NCBI GenBank assembly: GCA_031769625.1
Contig: JAUIMM010002311.1
Location: forward strand, 310,001-374,000
Source: Taudactylus pleione
Taxonomy: Eukaryota > Chordata > Amphibia > Anura > Myobatrachidae
Reading direction: 5' to 3'
DNA length: 64,000 nt
Shown: piece by piece, positions 1 to 9,775 of the stretch
Layout of the letters: each line of letters starts with the position of its first letter
Position numbering within the stretch: the first letter of the stretch is position 1
Position numbers and translations under genes: made by a program
Notes under the pieces: generated by a model
What the model saw: the letters and a program-made list of their open reading frames with translations, nothing else
Told to the model about the DNA's origin: nothing
Databases searched by the model: none

Positions 1-545
1 TGAAAGCAATGGAAATAACAAAACTGCATACTTTGTGTTATCTCCTCTTGTAGCAAACAGAGACAGCTCAAAATTTCACGAGATGTGTTGAAGACCAAGA
101 CCCACAAATGTGATGTGAAATGGTTATTCTCCCATGTTGCATTTAAGAGAAAACAGCAATTGCTCGTTTTAGGCCAAAATGCATTGAAAGCAATGGAAAC
201 CACAAAAGCGCATACTTTGTGTTATCTCCTCTTGTAGCAAACACAGACAGCTCAAAATTTCACTGGATGTGTTGAAGACCAAGACCCACAAATGTGATGT
301 GAAATGGTTATTCTCCCATGTTGCATTTAAGAGAAAACAGCAATTGCTCGTTTTAGGCCAAAATGCATTGAAAGCAATGGAAACCACAAAAGCGCATACT
401 TTGTGTTATCTCCTCTTGTAGCAAACACAGACAGCTCAAAATTTCACTGGATGTGTTGAAGACCAAGACCCACAAATGTGATGTGAAATGGTTATTCTCC
501 CATGTTGCGTTTAAGAGAAAACAGCAATTGCTCGTTTTAGGCCAA

Positions 546-563
546 AATGCATTGAAAGCAATG
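546..563. other. Short dyad cluster: 8-bp palindrome overlapping a hairpin
   Basis: In the reference monomer AATGCATT (546-553) is a perfect palindrome. It overlaps CATTG-AAAG-CAATG (550-563), a 5-bp inverted repeat with a 4-base loop. Both occur in nearly every monomer. The common G to A variant (gaaaacaatgg) falls in the loop and leaves the stem intact. The rarer 'gcactg' variant (for example about 23179 and 39920) breaks one pair, and a G deletion near 27221 destroys the palindrome in one copy. Any role in extruded DNA structure or protein binding is inference. Confidence 0.7.
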
Positions 564-706
564 GAAACAACAAAAGCGCATACTTTGTGTTATCTCCTCT
601 TGTAGCAAACACAGACAGCTCAAAATTTCACTGGATGTGTTGAAGACCAAGACCCACAAATGTGATGTGAAATGGTTATTCTCCCATGTTGCGTTTAAGA
701 GAAAAC

Positions 707-716
707 AGCAATTGCT
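707..716. other. 10-bp perfect palindrome, form 1 (AGCAATTGCT)
   Basis: AGCAATTGCT at monomer positions 173-182 equals its own reverse complement. It is the form found in monomers ending ...cagcaattgctcg, the majority. Its right half ATTGCT is also the inverse of AGCAAT at positions 23-28 of the next monomer, 24 bases away, so a larger stem across the monomer boundary is possible. Function is not shown by sequence. Confidence 0.75.
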
Positions 717-1182
717 CGTTTTAGGCCAAAATGCATTGAAAGCAATGGAAACAACAAAAGCGCATACTTTGTGTTATCTCCTCTTGTAGCAAACACAGAC
801 AGCTCAAAATTTCACTGGATGTGTTGAAGACCAAGACCCACAAATGTGATGTGAAATGGTTTTTCTCCCATGTTGCTTTAAGAGAAAACAGCAATTGCTC
901 GTTTTAGGCCAAAATGCATTGAAAGCAATGGAAACAAGAAAAGCGCATACTTTGTGTTATCTCCTCTTGTAGCAAACACAGACAGCTCAAAATTTCACTG
1001 GATGTGTTGAAGACCAAGACCCACAAATGTGATGTGAAATGGTTATTCTCCCATGTTGCGTTTAAGAGAAAACAGCAATTGCTCGTTTTAGGCCAAAATG
1101 CATTGAAAGCAATGGAAACCACAAAAGCGCATACTTTGAGTTATCTCCTCTTGTAGCAAACACAGACAGCTCAAAATTTCAC

Positions 1183-1190
1183 CAGATCTG
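1183..1190. other. CAGATCTG palindrome in the 'ccagatctg' variant
   Basis: A minority of monomers carry ccagatctg in place of ctggatgtg or cgagatgtg at positions 96-105. This creates an 8-bp palindrome containing AGATCT. It appears at only six places in the first 20 kb (about 1183, 4494, 7989, 10565, 13876 and 17372). From about 23.2 kb on it recurs every 1-15 monomers, so it marks HOR structure well. It is usually followed in the same monomer by the tttttctctcatgttgtg/gcacg block. Confidence 0.8.
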
Positions 1191-1257
1191 TTGAAGACCA
1201 AGACCCACAAATGTGATGTGAAATGGTTTTTCTCTCATGTTGTGTTTAAGAGAAAAC

Positions 1258-1267
1258 TGCAATTGCA
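1258..1267. other. 10-bp perfect palindrome, form 2 (TGCAATTGCA)
   Basis: TGCAATTGCA occupies the same monomer positions as form 1, with the outermost pair changed from A..T to T..A, so symmetry is kept. It sits in monomers with the linked block tttttctctcatgttgtg ... ctgcaattgcacg, which is followed by ggaaataac in the next monomer. The variants ctgcaaatgcacg and cagcaaatgcacg keep partial symmetry. The form cagcaaatgaacg (for example about 22970) has lost it. Confidence 0.75.
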
Positions 1268-4200
1268 CGTTTTAGGCCAAAATGCATTGAAAGCAATGGA
1301 AATAACAAAAGCGCATACTTTGTGTTATCTCCTCTTGTAGCAAACACAGACAGCTCAAAATTTCACGAGATGTGTTGAAGACCAAGACCCACAAATGTGA
1401 TGTGAAATGGTTATTCTCCCATGTTGCGTTTAAGAGAAAACAGCAATTGCTCGTTTTAGGCCAAAATGCATTGAAAGCAATGGAAACCACAAAAGCGCAT
1501 ACTTTGTGTTATCTCCTCTTGTAGCAAACACAGACAGCTCAAAATTTCACTGGATGTGTTGAAGACCAAGACCCACAAATGTGATGTGAAATGGTTATTC
1601 TCCCATGTTGCGTTTAAGAGAAAACAGCAATTGCTCGTTTTAGGCCAAAATGCATTGAAAGCAATGGAAACCACAAAAGCGCATACTTTGTGTTATCTCC
1701 TCTTGTAGCAAACACAGACAGCTCAAAATTTCACTGGATGTGTTGAAGACCAAGACCCACAAATGTGATGTGAAATGGTTTTTCTCTCATGTTGTGTTTA
1801 AGAGAAAACTGCAATTGCACGTTTTAGGCCAAAATGCATTGAAAGCAATGGAAATAACAAAACTGCATACTTTGTGTTATCTCCTCTTGTAGCAAACAGA
1901 GACAGCTCAAAATTTCACGAGATGTGTTGAAGACCAAGACCCACAAATGTGATGTGAAATGGTTATTCTCCCATGTTGCATTTAAGAGAAAACAGCAATT
2001 GCTCGTTTTAGGCCAAAATGCATTGAAAGCAATGGAAACCACAAAAGCGCATACTTTGTGTTATCTCCTCTTGTAGCAAACACAGACAGCTCAAAATTTC
2101 ACTGGATGTGTTGAAGACCAAGACCCACAAATGTGATGTGAAATGGTTATTCTCCCATGTTGCGTTTAAGAGAAAACAGCAATTGCTCGTTTTAGGCCAA
2201 AATGCATTGAAAGCAATGGAAACAACAAAAGCGCATACTTTGTGTTATCTCCTCTTGTAGCAAACACAGACAGCTCAAAATTTCACTGGATGTGTTGAAG
2301 ACCAAGACCCACAAATGTGATGTGAAATGGTTATTCTCCCATGTTGCGTTTAAGAGAAAACAGCAATTGCTCGTTTTAGGCCAAAATGCATTGAAAGCAA
2401 TGGAAACCACAAAAGCGCATACTTTGTGTTATCTCCTCTTGTAGCAAACACAGACAGCTCAAAATTTCACTGGATGTGTTGAAGACCAAGACCCACAAAT
2501 GTGATGTGAAATGGTTATTCTCCCATGTTGCGTTTAAGAGAAAACAGCAATTGCTCGTTTTAGGCCAAAATGCATTGAAAGCAATGGAAACCACAAAAGC
2601 GCATACTTTGTGTTATCTCCTCTTGTAGCAAACACAGACAGCTCAAAATTTCACTGGATGTGTTGAAGACCAAGACCCACAAATGTGATGTGAAATGGTT
2701 TTTCTCTCATGTTGTGTTTAAGAGAAAACTGCAATTGCACGTTTTAGGCCAAAATGCATTGAAAGCAATGGAAATAACAAAACTGCATACTTTGTGTTAT
2801 CTCCTCTTGTAGCAAACAGAGACAGCTCAAAATTTCACGAGATGTGTTGAAGACCAAGACCCACAAATGTGATGTGAAATGGTTATTCTCCCATGTTGCA
2901 TTTAAGAGAAAACAGCAATTGCTCGTTTTAGGCCAAAATGCATTGAAAGCAATGGAAACCACAAAAGCGCATACTTTGTGTTATCTCCTCTTGTAGCAAA
3001 CACAGACAGCTCAAAATTTCACTGGATGTGTTGAAGACCAAGACCCACAAATGTGATGTGAAATGGTTATTCTCCCATGTTGCGTTTAAGAGAAAACAGC
3101 AATTGCTCGTTTTAGGCCAAAATGCATTGAAAGCAATGGAAACAACAAAAGCGCATACTTTGTGTTATCTCCTCTTGTAGCAAACACAGACAGCTCAAAA
3201 TTTCACTGGATGTGTTGAAGACCAAGACCCACAAATGTGATGTGAAATGGTTATTCTCCCATGTTGCGTTTAAGAGAAAACAGCAATTGCTCGTTTTAGG
3301 CCAAAATGCATTGAAAGCAATGGAAACAACAAAAGCGCATACTTTGTGTTATCTCCTCTTGTAGCAAACACAGACAGCTCAAAATTTCACTGGATGTGTT
3401 GAAGACCAAGACACACAAATGTGATGTGAAATGGTTTTTCTCTCATGTTGTGTTTAAGAGAAAACTGCAAATGCACGTTTTAGGCCAAAATGCATTGAAA
3501 GCAATGGAAATAACAAAAGCGCATACTTTGTGTTATCTCCTCTTGTAGCAAACACAGACAGCTCAAAATTTCACTGGATGTGTTGAAGACCAAGACCCAC
3601 AAATGTGATGTGAAATGGTTTTTCTCCCATGTTGCGTTTAAGAGAAAACAGCAATTGCTCGTTTTAGGCCAAAATGCATTGAAAGCAATGGAAACCACAA
3701 AAGTGCATACTTTGTGTTATCTCCTCTTGTAGCAAACACAGACAGCTCAAAATTTCACTGGATGTGTTGAAGACCAAGACCCACAAATGTGATGTGAAAT
3801 GGTTATTCTCCCATGTTGCGTTTAAGAGAAAACAGCAATTGCTCGTTTTAGGCCAAAATGCATTGAAAGCAATGGAAACAACAAAAGCGCATACTTTGTG
3901 TTATCTCCTCTTGTAGCAAACACAGACAGCTCAAAATTTCACTGGATGTGTTGAAGACCAAGACCCACAAATGTGATGTGAAATGGTTATTCTCCCATGT
4001 TGCGTTTAAGAGAAAACAGCAATTGCTCGTTTTAGGCCAAAATGCATTGAAAGCAATGGAAACAACAAAAGCGCATACTTTGTGTTATCTCCTCTTGTAG
4101 CAAACACAGACAGCTCAAAATTTCACTGGATGTGTTGAAGACCAAGACCCACAAATGTGATGTGAAATGGTTTTTCTCCCATGTTGCTTTAAGAGAAAAC

Positions 4201-7200
4201 AGCAATTGCTCGTTTTAGGCCAAAATGCATTGAAAGCAATGGAAACAAGAAAAGCGCATACTTTGTGTTATCTCCTCTTGTAGCAAACACAGACAGCTCA
4301 AAATTTCACTGGATGTGTTGAAGACCAAGACCCACAAATGTGATGTGAAATGGTTATTCTCCCATGTTGCGTTTAAGAGAAAACAGCAATTGCTCGTTTT
4401 AGGCCAAAATGCATTGAAAGCAATGGAAACCACAAAAGCGCATACTTTGAGTTATCTCCTCTTGTAGCAAACACAGACAGCTCAAAATTTCACCAGATCT
4501 GTTGAAGACCAAGACCCACAAATGTGATGTGAAATGGTTTTTCTCTCATGTTGTGTTTAAGAGAAAACTGCAATTGCACGTTTTAGGCCAAAATGCATTG
4601 AAAGCAATGGAAATAACAAAAGCGCATACTTTGTGTTATCTCCTCTTGTAGCAAACACAGACAGCTCAAAATTTCACGAGATGTGTTGAAGACCAAGACC
4701 CACAAATGTGATGTGAAATGGTTATTCTCCCATGTTGCGTTTAAGAGAAAACAGCAATTGCTCGTTTTAGGCCAAAATGCATTGAAAGCAATGGAAACCA
4801 CAAAAGCGCATACTTTGTGTTATCTCCTCTTGTAGCAAACACAGACAGCTCAAAATTTCACTGGATGTGTTGAAGACCAAGACCCACAAATGTGATGTGA
4901 AATGGTTATTCTCCCATGTTGCGTTTAAGAGAAAACAGCAATTGCTCGTTTTAGGCCAAAATGCATTGAAAGCAATGGAAACCACAAAAGCGCATACTTT
5001 GTGTTATCTCCTCTTGTAGCAAACACAGACAGCTCAAAATTTCACTGGATGTGTTGAAGACCAAGACCCACAAATGTGATGTGAAATGGTTTTTCTCTCA
5101 TGTTGTGTTTAAGAGAAAACTGCAATTGCACGTTTTAGGCCAAAATGCATTGAAAGCAATGGAAATAACAAAACTGCATACTTTGTGTTATCTCCTCTTG
5201 TAGCAAACAGAGACAGCTCAAAATTTCACGAGATGTGTTGAAGACCAAGACCCACAAATGTGATGTGAAATGGTTATTCTCCCATGTTGCATTTAAGAGA
5301 AAACAGCAATTGCTCGTTTTAGGCCAAAATGCATTGAAAGCAATGGAAACCACAAAAGCGCATACTTTGTGTTATCTCCTCTTGTAGCAAACACAGACAG
5401 CTCAAAATTTCACTGGATGTGTTGAAGACCAAGACCCACAAATGTGATGTGAAATGGTTATTCTCCCATGTTGCGTTTAAGAGAAAACAGCAATTGCTCG
5501 TTTTAGGCCAAAATGCATTGAAAGCAATGGAAACAACAAAAGCGCATACTTTGTGTTATCTCCTCTTGTAGCAAACACAGACAGCTCAAAATTTCACTGG
5601 ATGTGTTGAAGACCAAGACCCACAAATGTGATGTGAAATGGTTATTCTCCCATGTTGCGTTTAAGAGAAAACAGCAATTGCTCGTTTTAGGCCAAAATGC
5701 ATTGAAAGCAATGGAAACCACAAAAGCGCATACTTTGTGTTATCTCCTCTTGTAGCAAACACAGACAGCTCAAAATTTCACTGGATGTGTTGAAGACCAA
5801 GACCCACAAATGTGATGTGAAATGGTTATTCTCCCATGTTGCGTTTAAGAGAAAACAGCAATTGCTCGTTTTAGGCCAAAATGCATTGAAAGCAATGGAA
5901 ACCACAAAAGCGCATACTTTGTGTTATCTCCTCTTGTAGCAAACACAGACAGCTCAAAATTTCACTGGATGTGTTGAAGACCAAGACCCACAAATGTGAT
6001 GTGAAATGGTTTTTCTCTCATGTTGTGTTTAAGAGAAAACTGCAATTGCACGTTTTAGGCCAAAATGCATTGAAAGCAATGGAAATAACAAAACTGCATA
6101 CTTTGTGTTATCTCCTCTTGTAGCAAACAGAGACAGCTCAAAATTTCACGAGATGTGTTGAAGACCAAGACCCACAAATGTGATGTGAAATGGTTATTCT
6201 CCCATGTTGCATTTAAGAGAAAACAGCAATTGCTCGTTTTAGGCCAAAATGCATTGAAAGCAATGGAAACCACAAAAGCGCATACTTTGTGTTATCTCCT
6301 CTTGTAGCAAACACAGACAGCTCAAAATTTCACTGGATGTGTTGAAGACCAAGACCCACAAATGTGATGTGAAATGGTTATTCTCCCATGTTGCGTTTAA
6401 GAGAAAACAGCAATTGCTCGTTTTAGGCCAAAATGCATTGAAAGCAATGGAAACAACAAAAGCGCATACTTTGTGTTATCTCCTCTTGTAGCAAACACAG
6501 ACAGCTCAAAATTTCACTGGATGTGTTGAAGACCAAGACCCACAAATGTGATGTGAAATGGTTATTCTCCCATGTTGCGTTTAAGAGAAAACAGCAATTG
6601 CTCGTTTTAGGCCAAAATGCATTGAAAGCAATGGAAACAACAAAAGCGCATACTTTGTGTTATCTCCTCTTGTAGCAAACACAGACAGCTCAAAATTTCA
6701 CTGGATGTGTTGAAGACCAAGACACACAAATGTGATGTGAAATGGTTTTTCTCTCATGTTGTGTTTAAGAGAAAACTGCAAATGCACGTTTTAGGCCAAA
6801 ATGCATTGAAAGCAATGGAAATAACAAAAGCGCATACTTTGTGTTATCTCCTCTTGTAGCAAACACAGACAGCTCAAAATTTCACTGGATGTGTTGAAGA
6901 CCAAGACCCACAAATGTGATGTGAAATGGTTTTTCTCCCATGTTGCGTTTAAGAGAAAACAGCAATTGCTCGTTTTAGGCCAAAATGCATTGAAAGCAAT
7001 GGAAACAACAAAAGTGCATACTTTGTGTTATCTCCTCTTGTAGCAAACACAGACAGCTCAAAATTTCACTGGATGTGTTGAAGACCAAGACCCACAAATG
7101 TGATGTGAAATGGTTTTTCTCTCATGTTGTGTTTAAGAGAAAACTGCAATTGCAGGTTTTAGGCCAAAATGCATTGAAAGCAATGGAAATAACAAAAGTG

Positions 7201-8117
7201 CATACTTTGTGTTATCTCCTCTTGTAGCAAACAGAGACAGCTCAAAATTTCACGAGATGTGTTGAAGACCAAGACCCACAAATGTGATGTGAAATGGTTA
7301 TTCTCCCATGTTGCGTTTAAGAGAAAACAGCAATTGCTCGTTTTAGGCCAAAATGCATTGAAAGCAATGGAAACAACAAAAGCGCATACTTTGTGTTATC
7401 TCCTCTTGTAGCAAACACAGACAGCTCAAAATTTCACTGGATGTGTTGAAGACCAAGACACACAAATGTGATGTGAAATGGTTTTTCTCTCATGTTGTGT
7501 TTAAGAGAAAACTGCAAATGCACGTTTTAGGCCGAAATGCATTGAAAGCAATGGAAACAACAAAAGCGCATACTTTGTGTTATCTCCTCTTGTAGCAAAC
7601 ACAGACAGCTCAAAATTTCACTGGATGTGTTGAAGACCAAGACCCACAAATGTGATGTGAAATGGTTATTCTCCCATGTTGCGTTTAAGAGAAAACAGCA
7701 ATTGCTCGTTTTAGGCCAAAATGCATTGAAAGCAATGGAAACAAGAAAAGCGCATACTTTGTGTTATCTCCTCTTGTAGCAAACACAGACAGCTCAAAAT
7801 TTCACTGGATGTGTTGAAGACCAAGACCCACAAATGTGATGTGAAATGGTTATTCTCCCATGTTGCGTTTAAGAGAAAACAGCAATTGCTCGTTTTAGGC
7901 CAAAATGCATTGAAAGCAATGGAAACCACAAAAGCGCATACTTTGAGTTATCTCCTCTTGTAGCAAACACAGACAGCTCAAAATTTCACCAGATCTGTTG
8001 AAGACCAAGACCCACAAATGTGATGTGAAATGGTTTTTCTCTCATGTTGTGTTTAAGAGAAAACTGCAATTGCACGTTTTAGGCCAAAATGCATTGAAAG
8101 CAATGGAAATAACAAAA

Positions 8118-9382
8118 CTGCATACTTTGTGTTATCTCCTCTTGTAGCAAACACAGACAGCTCAAAATTTCACTGGATGTGTTGAAGACCAAGACCCACA
8201 AATGTGATGTGAAATGGTTTTTCTCTCATGTTGTGTTTAAGAGAAAACTGCAATTGCACGTTTTAGGCCAAAATGCATTGAAAGCAATGGAAATAACAAA
8301 ACTGCATACTTTGTGTTATCTCCTCTTGTAGCAAACAGAGACAGCTCAAAATTTCACGAGATGTGTTGAAGACCAAGACCCACAAATGTGATGTGAAATG
8401 GTTATTCTCCCATGTTGCATTTAAGAGAAAACAGCAATTGCTCGTTTTAGGCCAAAATGCATTGAAAGCAATGGAAACCACAAAAGCGCATACTTTGTGT
8501 TATCTCCTCTTGTAGCAAACACAGACAGCTCAAAATTTCACTGGATGTGTTGAAGACCAAGACCCACAAATGTGATGTGAAATGGTTATTCTCCCATGTT
8601 GCATTTAAGAGAAAACAGCAATTGCTCGTTTTAGGCCAAAATGCATTGAAAGCAATGGAAACCACAAAAGCGCATACTTTGTGTTATCTCCTCTTGTAGC
8701 AAACACAGACAGCTCAAAATTTCACTGGATGTGTTGAAGACCAAGACCCACAAATGTGATGTGAAATGGTTATTCTCCCATGTTGCGTTTAAGAGAAAAC
8801 AGCAATTGCTCGTTTTAGGCCAAAATGCATTGAAAGCAATGGAAACAACAAAAGCGCATACTTTGTGTTATCTCCTCTTGTAGCAAACACAGACAGCTCA
8901 AAATTTCACTGGATGTGTTGAAGACCAAGACCCACAAATGTGATGTGAAATGGTTATTCTCCCATGTTGCGTTTAAGAGAAAACAGCAATTGCTCGTTTT
9001 AGGCCAAAATGCATTGAAAGCAATGGAAACAACAAAAGCGCATACTTTGTGTTATCTCCTCTTGTAGCAAACACAGACAGCTCAAAATTTCACTGGATGT
9101 GTTGAAGACCAAGACACACAAATGTGATGTGAAATGGTTTTTCTCTCATGTTGTGTTTAAGAGAAAACTGCAAATGCACGTTTTAGGCCAAAATGCATTG
9201 AAAGCAATGGAAATAACAAAAGCGCATACTTTGTGTTATCTCCTCTTGTAGCAAACACAGACAGCTCAAAATTTCACTGGATGTGTTGAAGACCAAGACC
9301 CACAAATGTGATGTGAAATGGTTTTTCTCTCATGTTGTGTTTAAGAGAAAACTGCAATTGCACGTTTTAGGCCAAAATGCAT
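8118..9382 (+). repeat. HOR junction segment sharing a 9,750-bp offset with 17870-19079
   Basis: Bases 8120-9329 match 17870-19079 at an offset of 9,750 bp, exactly two monomers more than the 9,382-bp offset to the left. The monomer starting about 8083 is therefore a hybrid: its front matches 17465 onward up to 8117, and its back matches 17870 onward. At 9330 (t versus c) the match ends and the sequence returns to the start of the next 9.4-kb unit. An unequal exchange that removed two monomers from this copy, or added two to the other, explains it. Confidence 0.85.
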
Positions 9383-9775
9383 TGAAAGCAATGGAAATAA
9401 CAAAACTGCATACTTTGTGTTATCTCCTCTTGTAGCAAACAGAGACAGCTCAAAATTTCACGAGATGTGTTGAAGACCAAGACCCACAAATGTGATGTGA
9501 AATGGTTATTCTCCCATGTTGCATTTAAGAGAAAACAGCAATTGCTCGTTTTAGGCCAAAATGCATTGAAAGCAATGGAAACCACAAAAGCGCATACTTT
9601 GTGTTATCTCCTCTTGTAGCAAACACAGACAGCTCAAAATTTCACTGGATGTGTTGAAGACCAAGACCCACAAATGTGATGTGAAATGGTTATTCTCCCA
9701 TGTTGCATTTAAGAGAAAACAGCAATTGCTCGTTTTAGGCCAAAATGCATTGAAAGCAATGGAAACCACAAAAGC

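Larger units (their letters stand above)
535..718 (+). repeat. Representative consensus-like monomer (184 bp)
   Basis: This copy carries the commonest state at most variable sites and serves as the reference for monomer positions 1-184. It has 36 C and 36 G (39% GC) and three CpGs, at positions 43 (agCGcat), 158 (tgCGttt) and 183 (ctCG). Variable sites, by position: 34-37 (caac, ccac, taac, caag); 42-44 (gcg, gtg, ctg); 49 (a, c or t); 78-80 (cacag or cagag); 96-105 (ctggatgtg, cgagatgtg or ccagatctg); 119 (gaccc or gacac); 142-160 (tattctcccatgttgcg, tttttctctcatgttgtg, and gca or deleted-g forms); 173-184 (cagcaattgctcg, ctgcaattgcacg, and caaatg forms). It contains one ATGCAT hexamer and one GAAGAC. 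There is no internal subrepeat beyond short direct echoes such as gatgtg at about 101 and 130. Confidence 0.95.
394..7015 (+). repeat. Two tandem 18-monomer HOR units of 3,311 bp (394-3704, 3705-7015)
   Basis: Positions match at an offset of 3,311 bp (18 x 184 minus 1), the missing base being the 'gttgcttt' deletion carried once per unit (about 878 and 4190). Shared marks are tttgag (about 1138 and 4449), ccagatctg (1182 and 4493) and gacacac (about 3410 and 6721). Matching starts at about 394 after a c/t difference at 393. It fails at 3696 against 7007 (ccac versus caac), and more widely after about 7100. Confidence 0.88.
1..8117 (+). repeat. Left HOR, copy 1 of the 9,382-bp (51-monomer) unit, cut by the window edge
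   Basis: Every base compared here matches the base 9,382 positions to the right. Matching marks include the 183-bp monomers near 878 and 4190, the unusual gcagg at 7152 (partner 16534), and gccgaaat at 7531 (partner 16913). The match begins at the first base of the window, so the copy extends beyond the left edge. It ends between 8117 and 8118, where this copy reads aaaactgcat and its partner aaaagcgcat. 9,382 is 51 x 184 minus 2, explained by the one-base-shorter monomers in the unit. Confidence 0.92.

Noticed and set aside
604..652. RNA polymerase III A and B boxes (tagcaaacacag, then gttgaagacc), hinting at a tRNA-derived origin
   Set aside because: The A-box likeness covers only the first seven positions, the B-box has a mismatch at its key C, and the spacing is about 10 bases short of a tRNA. 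Not better than chance in a 184-base unit.
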